Below are positions 15,514 through 24,622 of a DNA stretch of 43,456 nt, piece by piece; the stretch's first letter is position 1; every line of letters starts with the position of its first letter. Below the pieces are notes generated by a model that was given only the letters and a program-made list of their open reading frames with translations, made no database searches and was not told the origin of the DNA. Both the position numbers and the translations under genes were made by a program. This stretch comes from an uncultured Porphyromonadaceae bacterium (GTDB lineage: Bacteria; Bacteroidota; Bacteroidia; Bacteroidales; Muribaculaceae): NCBI GenBank assembly GCA_902461565.1, contig CABPYL010000024.1:1-43456 (forward strand). Reading direction: 5' to 3'.

Positions 15514-18342
15514 TTAGCGGACGGCGATGCGGAGGGCCTGGCCGTTGTAAGTCAGGATGTAAATGCCGACGGCTTCGGGAAGCTCGACGGACAGCACATT
15601 CTTTTCGGACTTCACAAGCTGTCCGGCAGGAGTATAGACACGCACATCGCCCGGAGCGACGAACCATGCGCGGCTACCGATAACGGTGTAATCAACTGCC
15701 TCAACTTCTTCGACGGCGTCCTGTTCAGCAGGACTTATCCTGTACACAGCCAAAGCGTTACCCGGTGCCAGGAAAGCCACGTCGGAATACCAGCTGTTTT
15801 CCGTTGTAACGGTGCGGGCAGCCACCGGTGCGGCACCTGTGATATACTGCGGATGATTTGCACCCATACCGTTCGGAGTCAGAGTCCACAGGCGGCGGCT
15901 ATCGGTAAACGCGTCGCCGTTTCCGCGAACTACGTTAAACCGTATGCCACCATCCGCATAGGTGTCGGCGGCAGGATAAGCCATGAAGTTGTTATCGGGT
16001 CCGAAAGTAACAAAGCCGGAAGTGGTGGCACCGTCGGGAATGAGATCTTCGGAGTCGATACCTGCAATCAATTCACCGGATTGGAAATCATATTCTGCAG
16101 GATAGGTAAGACCGGCATCAACAACAACAGTATCACCGGCAACATGGAACACACGGGCAGAAATACCGAAATCTTTCGAAGCCTGCGGGCATAACTGTGT
16201 GGCCGTCATGATTTCTTCACCGGTTGTCTTGCCGTTCTCAACAGTCCAGCGCACAATGTCGGCGCTGCCCGAAAGAGCCGCATAAACATGCAGGCGTCCT
16301 TCGCCGAGGTCCTCTACATCCACATGGTCGACACGTTTGGTAGCGCGAGTCTGCTGCATCGTAAGTTCAGCAACCTTGGCAGTGGCTCCGGTAGCAGGGT
16401 CGAAGCTGTAGAGATACAACGGATTCGCATTTATGTTCAGCACAAGATTGTTTATGTACAGATTCCCGTTGTTGTCGGATACGATATCGTTACACTTATA
16501 CGCAACTGCGGGGAAGTCGATGTTGTACTCGTTCAGCAGCTCTCCGGTTTCAATATCGTATTCGTTCACTGTAGCTACGGCTTCGGCGGAATTGTCGGAA
16601 CGACCGCTTACAAAAACACTGGCGCCAGCAATAGCCACACCGCGGTTGCCATTACCGCTGTCGGGAAAATCGATATAGCTGTATGCGCCGTTCACGGCAC
16701 GATACCACAGACTCTCGATCTTGAATCCGTCGGCTTCGGGATAAGCAGCCTCATCTTTGGTAATTTCTTCGCGCAAGGTAGGATCATATTCGATAACAGC
16801 GGGTTCCGACTCGAATCCGTAGCCGTCGAAAGCGCACACGGCATACCAGTATCCGCTGCGGCGGTTCGCCGGAATGGTGTAACTGCCGCCATAAACTACA
16901 TCGAGCAGATATGCATTGGAAATACCGTCGGCACCGGTAGCTGATTTAATGCTTACTGTCGCAGGCACTGCATAAACTGTATAACGCATTATCGGAGCAG
17001 TACCACTCTGGTCGGCCGGTGTCCAGGAAATCACATTATCTTCGCGCTTGGCGTCGGGCTTGGTAAGCTCCGGGCGCTCTTTCCATGTAATTCTGGGCGA
17101 AATTGCTTTCTGCTGATAGGCATTTTCCTGTAGATATTCACCCCAGCCCGAGCATAAGGGGCCGTCCATATACTTGGCGCTGAAATATGCCTGGCCGACG
17201 CCGCTGCCGTTATAGGTACGGCAAAGTTTTATCTGCTTGTCAAGATCGGCCCAGTGGGATTCGTTATTATACACGGGTTTACCGTCGCCATCGGCCATAC
17301 GGTAGGGTGCCAGACTGGCATACATATAACGGTCGTAGTGCTTCGACACCTTCGTCCACCAAGATACTAATTTCTCGAATGGCGCGGCCGTGGTATAAGA
17401 GTTGTTACCCGGAATACAGAACCAGTAGATTTGCGGGGAAATAAAATCAATGCTCTGGTCATAGAGCCATGCCACAGGATCGGAATAAATATCGCCGTAC
17501 TGCCAGTCGGTAGTCCCCGGTATTGCGGGGTCGGCACCCGGATAACCGGAATTGTTGTGCGATATGCCTGCAGGGCTGAGACCGAACACAAGATCGGGAC
17601 GGTCCTCGGCTATCTGGGCATACAGATCACGCATGAAACTGTTTATGTTCTCACGGCGCCAGTCACCGAAAGATGTACCGTCGTCGGCAGCTATATAATC
17701 CGCCCAGTCGCCGGCGGTAGAGTTCTCCGGAATGCCGTTAGGATAGAAATAATCGTCGAACAGCAGGCCGTCTATACGGTAATTGGTATATACTTCCTTG
17801 ATTACATTAAGAATATACTCGCGGGCCTCGGGAATCGCAGGGTTGAACGTCTCATACCCCTTGCCATTGTCGATTATCCAGCCGTTCTCGCGCAGCATTT
17901 TGTCTGTTGGAGTGTTGCGTTGCTGCCTGCTGTTGGCACTCAGACGGAAAGGATTCATCCATGCGTAACACTCAAGACCGCGCTTGTGGCATTCTTCAAC
18001 TACAAATTCCAGAGGATCCCAGCCCGGATCTACGCCGCGCTTGCCAGACACATATTCGCTGAACGGCTCGTAGCTGGACTTGTACACAGCATCCGCACAA
18101 GTGCGCACATGGAACAGAATTGTTGTGAAATTACGCTTGGCATGATCGTCGAGATACTTTATAAGCTCTTCCTTCTGCTGTTTCTGCATCGAAGCGGAAG
18201 TACCCGTTTCGGAAGGCCAGTCGATGTTTGAATACGTTGTAAGCCACACGGAACGGAATTCACGTTTGGGGCTTTGCGCGAAAGTGGTCGCGCACGAAAG
18301 CATAATTGCGGTGCCAGCCGCTAAAACAGAATGTAGTTTCAT
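15514..18342 (-). CDS. Exported GHL10-family glycosyl hydrolase-like protein with C-terminal sorting-like tail
   Basis: This 942-residue protein has a signal peptide (AAGTAIMLSCATTFAQ). Residues ~27-390 form a TIM-barrel of the GHL10 (PF02638) type: EFRSVWLTTYSNIDWP, FTTILFHVRTCADAVY, ECYAWMNPFRLSA and RIDGLLFDDYFYP. A fibronectin-III-like segment (PTWTPADQS-type, about 415-500) follows. Residues ~530-860 hold repeated beta-propeller-like strands. The last ~60 residues (RVYTPAGQLV...VGIYILTYNGQ) look like the C-terminal sorting tail of secreted Bacteroidales proteins. Related enzymes act on glycans, but no substrate is fixed by sequence. It is the second gene of an operon behind an SGNH esterase, 11 nt after its stop. 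Confidence 0.86.
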   Translation of the reverse strand: MKLHSVLAAGTAIMLSCATTFAQSPKREFRSVWLTTYSNIDWPSETGTSASMQKQQKEELIKYLDDHAKRNFTTILFHVRTCADAVYKSSYEPFSEYVSGKRGVDPGWDPLEFVVEECHKRGLECYAWMNPFRLSANSRQQRNTPTDKMLRENGWIIDNGKGYETFNPAIPEAREYILNVIKEVYTNYRIDGLLFDDYFYPNGIPENSTAGDWADYIAADDGTSFGDWRRENINSFMRDLYAQIAEDRPDLVFGLSPAGISHNNSGYPGADPAIPGTTDWQYGDIYSDPVAWLYDQSIDFISPQIYWFCIPGNNSYTTAAPFEKLVSWWTKVSKHYDRYMYASLAPYRMADGDGKPVYNNESHWADLDKQIKLCRTYNGSGVGQAYFSAKYMDGPLCSGWGEYLQENAYQQKAISPRITWKERPELTKPDAKREDNVISWTPADQSGTAPIMRYTVYAVPATVSIKSATGADGISNAYLLDVVYGGSYTIPANRRSGYWYAVCAFDGYGFESEPAVIEYDPTLREEITKDEAAYPEADGFKIESLWYRAVNGAYSYIDFPDSGNGNRGVAIAGASVFVSGRSDNSAEAVATVNEYDIETGELLNEYNIDFPAVAYKCNDIVSDNNGNLYINNLVLNINANPLYLYSFDPATGATAKVAELTMQQTRATKRVDHVDVEDLGEGRLHVYAALSGSADIVRWTVENGKTTGEEIMTATQLCPQASKDFGISARVFHVAGDTVVVDAGLTYPAEYDFQSGELIAGIDSEDLIPDGATTSGFVTFGPDNNFMAYPAADTYADGGIRFNVVRGNGDAFTDSRRLWTLTPNGMGANHPQYITGAAPVAARTVTTENSWYSDVAFLAPGNALAVYRISPAEQDAVEEVEAVDYTVIGSRAWFVAPGDVRVYTPAGQLVKSEKNVLSVELPEAVGIYILTYNGQALRIAVR

Positions 18343-18353
18343 GTATATACTGG

Positions 18354-19454
18354 TTAATCTTTAAGTAATTTTCTGATAACAGGAAGCAGCTCGTCGGCAT
18401 AAGCCTGAAAGCCGTAGTCTGTATAGTGATAATTGTCCACAGTCCCTTCAACAAGGTTGCCAAGCGTCTTTTCCGACGGAAAAAGATACAGATTCCGATC
18501 CCCCTCGTCCACCAACCATTGATAAATTGCGCGCAGGTGGTTATTCTTGTCTGTCAAAGTCTGATGTACCTCGCGGTCGAATCGGTGAATAGGGAACATC
18601 GGGCTTTCCACAAGCACGATTGGTATTGCAGGATGTTTCCTGCGTATGATAGCCACGAATTCGGCGAGATTTTCGTCAAGATCCGCGGCCTTGCAATTCG
18701 GCAGCGCGTCGATAATTACCATAGAGACATCGTTGTCGGCTATCAGCCGGGCTATCTCATAGTCGAGACGCCCGTTACCGCTGAAACCAAGGTTCACCAC
18801 CTCGCGATCCAACTCACGCTGCAGTATATTTGTGTGCGCCATGCCTGGACGGCTGGCACAACCGCCCTGCAGTATACTTGTGCCATACATCACAATAGGC
18901 TTTCCGTGCTTAGGTAGGTTCAGCGCGGGAGGAAGCACCACTGCCGAAGAATCCACACCGATAAACAGACTGTCCACACCGTCGTAGAGGGATAGATAAA
19001 GCATATACTCCCGCATCACCCCCTGTTCCATGTCGGCCACCAGGAGCGATGTGCTGTTGTGGCTGTTGAAACTCGGACGCGCACTGCTCAGCGTTGTCCA
19101 CTTGTCGCCATCGCGTACATAAAGATCGAGACCGCGGATACCTGTGGCCGTCATGTGGTTCATGTTGAACTTCAGACGCGAATGCCACCGTGCCGCAAGG
19201 CGATGCGAATCGGTTCGGAATCGTACTGATATGCCTGCCGAATTCTGTCCGAGATTCCAGAGGTCTTCGCGCACCTTTTCTTTAAGCGAGTCTGGCAAAC
19301 GGGTATATTTGACCGAGGCATCCGGCGCAAGAGTTCCCAAAACCGGCATATCACCAAGCGGACGAAAATCAAGTTCGTCAACAACCGCCGCACGGGCAAA
19401 CATGGCGGCAGCACAGACTGTAAGGCAAAACAGACAACGTGTCAGATTCTTCAT
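18354..19454 (-). CDS. Exported two-domain SGNH/GDSL esterase (GxDLY + lipase domain)
   Basis: The start at 19454 (MKNLTRCLFCL) gives 366 residues with a clear signal peptide. Longer in-frame starts lie before the -7 box at 19470-19477. The N-terminal domain carries GLDLYV (about 116), naming the GxDLY domain. The C-terminal domain is SGNH: the nucleophile block MYGTSILQGGCAS, the oxyanion Gly in NLGFSGNGRL, and the final acid/base block DNYHYTDYG with the catalytic His. Such enzymes remove acetyl or other acyl groups from polysaccharides. The gene heads a two-gene unit with the GHL10 protein, suggesting de-esterification of the same glycan. Confidence 0.88.
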   Translation of the reverse strand: MKNLTRCLFCLTVCAAAMFARAAVVDELDFRPLGDMPVLGTLAPDASVKYTRLPDSLKEKVREDLWNLGQNSAGISVRFRTDSHRLAARWHSRLKFNMNHMTATGIRGLDLYVRDGDKWTTLSSARPSFNSHNSTSLLVADMEQGVMREYMLYLSLYDGVDSLFIGVDSSAVVLPPALNLPKHGKPIVMYGTSILQGGCASRPGMAHTNILQRELDREVVNLGFSGNGRLDYEIARLIADNDVSMVIIDALPNCKAADLDENLAEFVAIIRRKHPAIPIVLVESPMFPIHRFDREVHQTLTDKNNHLRAIYQWLVDEGDRNLYLFPSEKTLGNLVEGTVDNYHYTDYGFQAYADELLPVIRKLLKD

Positions 19455-19469
19455 GGGACAGATTTTGTG

Positions 19470-19477
19470 CAAAGATA
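19470..19477 (-). promoter_or_regulatory. -7 promoter box of the SGNH-GHL10 unit
   Basis: CAAAGATA on the plus strand reads TATCTTTG on the minus strand (TAnnTTTG), 15 nt upstream of the ATG at 19454. Confidence 0.6.
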
Positions 19478-19613
19478 GCAAAAAAAATCTGAAAGCGTCG
19501 CCCAATAATAAAAATCCCGGGGACATCATGGTTAGAAACTTATAATTCCAACATAATGATGCGTTATATTAAAACTAAATATAATGTAGTGGATGTATAA
19601 CAAAAATTATTAG

Positions 19614-19621
19614 TAAATTTG
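19614..19621 (+). promoter_or_regulatory. -7 promoter box of the esterase-NAGPA unit
   Basis: TAAATTTG matches TAnnTTTG, 38 nt upstream of the ATG at 19660. The intergenic stretch 19455-19659 is AT-rich and carries divergent promoters. Confidence 0.55.
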
Positions 19622-19659
19622 TGGTGCCTTAAAATTAATTTTTAAACCGAAGAAACACA

Positions 19660-20355
19660 ATGAAAACAAGATTACAGCTTTTGGCAGCAATGCTGCTGTT
19701 TGTATTCGTCGCATCATACGCCGAAAAACCTATCGTGTCCGTTTTAGGTGATTCATATTCAACTTACGAAGGCCTCGTCTGGCCAAAGAACAACCGTATA
19801 TGGTACAAGGCCGAGCCTAACAAAGGCAACGATGTAACTAAACCGGAACAGACATGGTGGAAAATCCTTACCGCCGAAGATTCTCCTTACACTTTGGGGA
19901 TCAACAATTCCTATTCCGGCGCAACAATCTGCTTTACCGGCTATCACAAGCACGACTATTCCGACCGCTCGTTCATCGCCCGCATGTACGGTCTCGGCAC
20001 GCCCGATATCATTCTTATTTTCGGTGGCACCAACGATGCCTGGGCCAAAGTCCCCGTTGGCGAATATCAGAACAAGAACTTCAGTCGCGCCGACTTGTTC
20101 AACTATCGTCCTGCATTGTCGTATCTGCTTCAGAACATGCGGACCATCTATCCCGACACAGACATTTATTTTATCCTCAACTCGGATCTGGAAGGTGATG
20201 TGCCCGAATCGTCGAAAGTTATATGCAAAAAATACAGGGTACCGGTTATCGAGCTTCACGACATCGACAAGATTGCCGGACATCCATCGCAAGCAGGCAT
20301 GAAGGCCGTAGCATCGCAAGTACGCGAAGCGCTCGACCCCATTTACGTTAAATAG
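19660..20355 (+). CDS. Exported SGNH/GDSL hydrolase
   Basis: This 231-residue protein has a signal peptide (LLAAMLLFVFVASYA). The SGNH blocks are visible: nucleophile LGDSYSTYEG (Ser about 32), IFGGTNDAWA with the oxyanion Asn near 125, and the catalytic Asp/His pair in IDKIAGHPSQAGM near 205-215. It is a different, shorter type than the GxDLY esterase encoded divergently at 18354-19454. Members de-acylate carbohydrates or hydrolyse simple esters. It begins an apparent operon, with the next gene starting 8 nt after its stop. Confidence 0.9.
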   Translation: MKTRLQLLAAMLLFVFVASYAEKPIVSVLGDSYSTYEGLVWPKNNRIWYKAEPNKGNDVTKPEQTWWKILTAEDSPYTLGINNSYSGATICFTGYHKHDYSDRSFIARMYGLGTPDIILIFGGTNDAWAKVPVGEYQNKNFSRADLFNYRPALSYLLQNMRTIYPDTDIYFILNSDLEGDVPESSKVICKKYRVPVIELHDIDKIAGHPSQAGMKAVASQVREALDPIYVK

Positions 20356-20363
20356 CTTCTGCC

Positions 20364-21674
20364 GTGAGACATTTCTTATTATTTGCCGCCATGTCGCTCG
20401 CTGTTTCAGCCTTCGCCGGCCACACACTAATCGACGGCACCCTCCGTGGCTCGGAAATATATCCGGGCACCGTACACACATATAAAATCGCAGTGCCGGA
20501 TTCCTACGACGGCGCCACCCCGGCAGCATTGTATGTTGGACTGGACGGAATTCTGTGCAATGCCCCGGAAGTAATCGACTCGCTCATGGCCGCCGGGCGT
20601 ATGCCGGTAACCGTCAGCGTGTTTCTTCAGCCCGGATATATTGCAGACGAGGACGGCAACGTGCTCCGATACAACCGCAGCAACGAATTCGATGCGACGG
20701 ACAGCCGTTTCGCCGAATTTTTGGAAGAGGAACTGTTCCCGGCTGTGGAAGCCACAAAGACAGCCGACGGACGGCGTATAGTTCTTTCGCGTCAGCCGGA
20801 GAACAGAATGATTTTCGGTCTCAGCAGCGGTGGTATCGCTGCCTTCAACGCCGCATGGCACCGGCCCGACCTGTTTGGCAAGGTATTCAGCGGCTGTGGC
20901 ACCTTTGTACCTATGCGCGGAGGCAACGACATCGAGGCTATAGTGCGCAAACACGAACCTCTGCCGCTGCGTATCTTCCTGCAGGACGGCTTTTCGGACA
21001 CATGGAACCCTATTTTCGGAAGCTGGTACGAGGGGAACAGGAAACTGGCGTCTGCGCTTGAATTCGCAGGTTACGACTGTGCTTTCGATTGGGCCGAAGG
21101 TGGCCACAGCGTTGCTCGCTCAAGCCAGATCTTCCCCGAGGTGATGACATGGATGTGGCGCGACTACCCAGCTGCCCTATCTGCAGGCGAGACAGGCAAC
21201 GGTCTGCTCAAAGGACTTCTTATACCGGGAGAAGACTGGTCGCCGCTAAGCGAAGTGCATGCGGTATCTGCAAGCAAAGAAGCTGTTTTCCCCGGCGGAG
21301 CGCATGTTGCTGTCGCAATACCCGGCAGTAATTATCTTGACCAATATATAATCGGCACCAATGGTAAGCGAAAGTACGGACAGCGATTCTACTGGCTGCA
21401 CACCATCGACAATACTGCCCTGGATATAAACTCTATGGCTTTTGACGGCGATGGCTGGCTGTGGGTACTCACCACCGCAGGAATACAGATTTGCGACCAG
21501 AACGGCCGTGTTCGAGGCATTCTGCGCCTGCCCTCAGGCTTCAATGCCGAAAAAGGCAGTCTGACAATCGCCGAGGGTTCGATAACAATCACCGACGGGA
21601 ACAGATCCTACACCCGACGTATGAACGTACACCGCAACAACGACATCCGTCCGGCATCGCAGGGCGCAGGTTAA
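20364..21674 (+). CDS. Exported Fes-like alpha/beta-fold esterase with C-terminal beta domain
   Basis: This 436-residue protein has an N-terminal signal peptide (LLFAAMSLAVSAFA). Residues ~30-270 are an alpha/beta hydrolase of the putative-esterase (PF00756/Fes-like) family: nucleophile elbow FGLSSGGIAAF near residue 155, acid region IFLQDGFSDTW, and the catalytic His in EGGHSVARS near 245. A further ~150 residues (GLLIPGEDWSP...; DNTALDINSMAFDGDGWLWVL; ITITDGNRSY) look like part of an SMP-30/YvrE-type beta-propeller. Fes-like esterases cleave esters on sugars or siderophores. It sits between an SGNH esterase and a phosphodiester glycosidase. The substrate is unknown. Confidence 0.83.
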   Translation: MRHFLLFAAMSLAVSAFAGHTLIDGTLRGSEIYPGTVHTYKIAVPDSYDGATPAALYVGLDGILCNAPEVIDSLMAAGRMPVTVSVFLQPGYIADEDGNVLRYNRSNEFDATDSRFAEFLEEELFPAVEATKTADGRRIVLSRQPENRMIFGLSSGGIAAFNAAWHRPDLFGKVFSGCGTFVPMRGGNDIEAIVRKHEPLPLRIFLQDGFSDTWNPIFGSWYEGNRKLASALEFAGYDCAFDWAEGGHSVARSSQIFPEVMTWMWRDYPAALSAGETGNGLLKGLLIPGEDWSPLSEVHAVSASKEAVFPGGAHVAVAIPGSNYLDQYIIGTNGKRKYGQRFYWLHTIDNTALDINSMAFDGDGWLWVLTTAGIQICDQNGRVRGILRLPSGFNAEKGSLTIAEGSITITDGNRSYTRRMNVHRNNDIRPASQGAG

Positions 21675-21706
21675 AAACAACAAACAAATACAATTACTAT
21701 AATTTC

Positions 21707-24574
21707 ATGAAAAAACTATTCTTATCGCTCGTCGCACTGGCTTCCGTGCTCACAGCCGGTGCCTACGGGCAATGGACCGTGGGCGACACACCTTTTACCG
21801 TGGATACCCTCTACCATTCCACCACCGGTCCGGGCATAACCTCCACCGGACTGCGAATGTCGTGGCAAGAAAACAAAAGCAGCTACACGACCAACGTACA
21901 CTATAGTACAATCGACCTCAACAATCCGGCACTCGAACTTCGCGGCGTTCAGGCGCAGGATAACGGCGACCTTAAAGAAAACGTCCGCAATATGGGCACC
22001 AGAAAGACGGCTCAGGGCAACGGTGTGTACATCGCAGGCGTGAACAGCGATTTTTTTAACATGACTGGCTCGCCCACACGTACTCTCAGCCACTCGATGG
22101 TAGACGGAGTGTACTACAACGATGGCTCAGGCGGTGCCTCGTGGGCCAAATGGGCATCGTTCGTAAATGTTTCAGGGTCCAAGGACGTACGCATTCTTCA
22201 GAATCTTACAGCCGGCAAGTACATGGTTTTTCCCGGAGGAGAAACGTACACCTACCATATTAACGGTACGCGCGGCGATAACTTCCTTGTTATCTACACC
22301 AGCGAGAATGCCTCCACCGGAACAAACAAGTGGGGACGCGAATGCACAATGAAGTTGGTTTCGGGCGACATAAAGACCAACAACGCTGTATTCGAGATTA
22401 CATCGGAGGGCGTCGAGAACGTCGGCGACATGGCCATACCTGAAAACGGATATGTGCTTTCGGGAATAGGACGGGCGCAAAACCTTATGCGCCAGCTTCA
22501 GCCTGGCGACAAGGTTTCACTTAAACCCATTATATTCCACAAAGACAGGGAAACCGACTTCATCCAGTCGGTTGGCGGCTGCTCCATGCTGGTTATCGAC
22601 GGCGAAGTAGCCCCGAAAGAATACTTCTCCGCAAATGTTGTCGACCACTTCACCAGCCCACAGGCTCGCACAGCCATAGGCTACAACGCCGACCGCTCGC
22701 GGCTGATACTGCTTGTGGCCGACAAATATTCAAGCCTCAGCAAAGTGAACGACAGCGAGAAAAAGACCTACGGCACATCCAGCGGCTTCAAAATGGAAAC
22801 GCTGGGACAAGTGATGCACGCTCTCGGTTGCCACACGGCGATGGCATGCGACGGTGGCGGGTCCTCGCAGCTATATAACCACACACTGGGTATTCGCAAC
22901 GTCCCATACGGCGATACCGGCTATCTGCGCCCGGTTGCCAACGGCTTCTTCGCAGTATCCACATCGCCTGTCGACGAACACATAAACAACATCGAAGTTT
23001 ACCAGAAGAACGTGAAGCTTGCAGCGGGAGAATCCTTCACTCCTGTAGTTATCGGATACAACAGATACGGTGTACCGGTCAATAAAAATATAAAAGGCTT
23101 CTCGATAACCGTTGCCCCCACATTAGGCACAGTGAGCGGCACAACCTTCACCGCCGGCAATACAGCGGGTGTAACACGCGCCGTTGTTACCTTCGGCGAC
23201 ATCGTCTGCGGCGTGGATATCACGGTCAACGACGGAGGCACCTACGTTACCTCCGGCAACGACAGCGCTCCAGTAATGATGCCGCTGCCCTACACACCCG
23301 ACGACCCGCTTGGTTCCGACGAAGAACCCAACGCCCTCAGCGAAGTATGGCACTTCGTAAACCAGGCCTATAACGACGGCTGGGACAAGTCGGCACCCGA
23401 CTGGAGTTCATCAGACGCAATCAAATCACAGTCGTGTGTACGATTTGCCACCGGCTATAACGGTAAATTCTACACGGTGGACATGAAAACAATGTCCATT
23501 GCCGAAATTGACGAGCACGGAACCCTCACGCCCATATACAAACTGCCCGCGCTGACCGAAACCATAAACGGCACGCCCGACTACTACGGCACGGCCATCA
23601 GCACCGACGATGCCGGCAACTTCCTTGTAGGGCACGGCTTCACAACTCCAGAATCCTATTATGTCTGGACCGTATACTGTCCGGCCACCGGCAAAGCCAA
23701 ACATTTTGTAACCGACCCCGGGACTATTGCATCGCGAATCGACAATATCGGCCGCGTGGTGGGCGACCTTACGAAAGATGCCTACGTATATGTGGCACCA
23801 AAGGCATCAGACTCCTCGGAAATGAACAAGGCCAACATAATCCATTTTACCGGCGACGGCAACCTCGACAATGTTACGGCTACAAACGAGTTATCTTCCA
23901 CAATATATATTACAGCCGCAGCAAGCAACAATACCTGCACCACCATACAGCCGCGATATGCCTCTGTTCAAGAAATGACCGGCAAACCTATTAACGACAC
24001 ATACATCTGGTACTCCAAAAACCTCGGGATAGGAAGCGGCAGCACATTCCTGATGTATCGCGACAACGACATCATCTCCGACAATCTGGCACTCGGCTGG
24101 GAGAACTACTCCCGTCTGAACGGCTTCGACACCTTCGAACTCGGCGGAAAGCGCTACTTCGCTATAGCCTTCACCACTGCCGACGAAACCGCCGACAACA
24201 ACAGCGGCCAGAACATCTGCGTTCTCGATACTGACGGAAACAAGGTCGGCGAATGGAAGAACGGGGATTTCAAGTCGGCAAACGCCGGATACAACACTAT
24301 CACCGCCCGAATTGTAGACAGCAACAGTGCGGACATTTATGTTTACAACTGCACCGGCAAATTCAACAATCTTACAACGGGTGCCATCGCCGGAGCCCTG
24401 CTCCGCTTCACAGTCGACACTCCGGCAGGGATAGAGAACGTTGAAATCGATACAGAGGAAGGGCATGCGGATCCGATATACTATAACCTGCAGGGCGTGC
24501 AGGTGCGGAATCCCGGACCAGGAATTTACATTGTCCGCCGAGGCAACAAAGTGAGCAAGGAATACGTACGATAA
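21707..24574 (+). CDS. Exported NAGPA-type phosphodiester glycosidase with C-terminal sorting-like tail
   Basis: The start at 21707 (MKKLFLSLVALASVLTAGAYG, 33 nt after the previous stop) gives 955 residues with a signal peptide. Residues ~20-430 form the NAGPA/phosphodiester glycosidase (PF09992) domain: IAGVNSDFFNMTG, RTAIGYNADRSRLILLVAD and MACDGGGSSQLY are its signature blocks. In known members the domain removes a sugar from a phosphodiester, as in uncovering mannose-6-phosphate. Two beta-sandwich segments and a ~400-residue beta-propeller-like region follow. The end (YYNLQGVQVRNPGPGIYIVRRGNK) is a sorting-like tail. Being last in the esterase operon, it suggests attack on a phosphodiester-containing glycan, which is inference. 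Confidence 0.87.
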   Translation: MKKLFLSLVALASVLTAGAYGQWTVGDTPFTVDTLYHSTTGPGITSTGLRMSWQENKSSYTTNVHYSTIDLNNPALELRGVQAQDNGDLKENVRNMGTRKTAQGNGVYIAGVNSDFFNMTGSPTRTLSHSMVDGVYYNDGSGGASWAKWASFVNVSGSKDVRILQNLTAGKYMVFPGGETYTYHINGTRGDNFLVIYTSENASTGTNKWGRECTMKLVSGDIKTNNAVFEITSEGVENVGDMAIPENGYVLSGIGRAQNLMRQLQPGDKVSLKPIIFHKDRETDFIQSVGGCSMLVIDGEVAPKEYFSANVVDHFTSPQARTAIGYNADRSRLILLVADKYSSLSKVNDSEKKTYGTSSGFKMETLGQVMHALGCHTAMACDGGGSSQLYNHTLGIRNVPYGDTGYLRPVANGFFAVSTSPVDEHINNIEVYQKNVKLAAGESFTPVVIGYNRYGVPVNKNIKGFSITVAPTLGTVSGTTFTAGNTAGVTRAVVTFGDIVCGVDITVNDGGTYVTSGNDSAPVMMPLPYTPDDPLGSDEEPNALSEVWHFVNQAYNDGWDKSAPDWSSSDAIKSQSCVRFATGYNGKFYTVDMKTMSIAEIDEHGTLTPIYKLPALTETINGTPDYYGTAISTDDAGNFLVGHGFTTPESYYVWTVYCPATGKAKHFVTDPGTIASRIDNIGRVVGDLTKDAYVYVAPKASDSSEMNKANIIHFTGDGNLDNVTATNELSSTIYITAAASNNTCTTIQPRYASVQEMTGKPINDTYIWYSKNLGIGSGSTFLMYRDNDIISDNLALGWENYSRLNGFDTFELGGKRYFAIAFTTADETADNNSGQNICVLDTDGNKVGEWKNGDFKSANAGYNTITARIVDSNSADIYVYNCTGKFNNLTTGAIAGALLRFTVDTPAGIENVEIDTEEGHADPIYYNLQGVQVRNPGPGIYIVRRGNKVSKEYVR

Positions 24575-24592
24575 CGTCTCCGAACACAAACT

Positions 24593-24622
24593 AAAAATCC
24601 GGCTGTTTGCCGGATTTTTTTA
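24593..24622. terminator. Bidirectional intrinsic terminator
   Basis: AATCCGGC (about 24596-24603) and GCCGGATT (24609-24616) form an 8-bp stem with a 5-nt loop, an A-run before and a T-run after. It ends both the plus-strand NAGPA gene and, one base away, the minus-strand gene ending at 24623. Confidence 0.85.

Noticed and set aside
19759..20529. A 256-codon minus-strand frame across the SGNH and esterase genes
   Set aside because: Antisense to two well-supported exported enzymes; composition is typical of a shadow frame.
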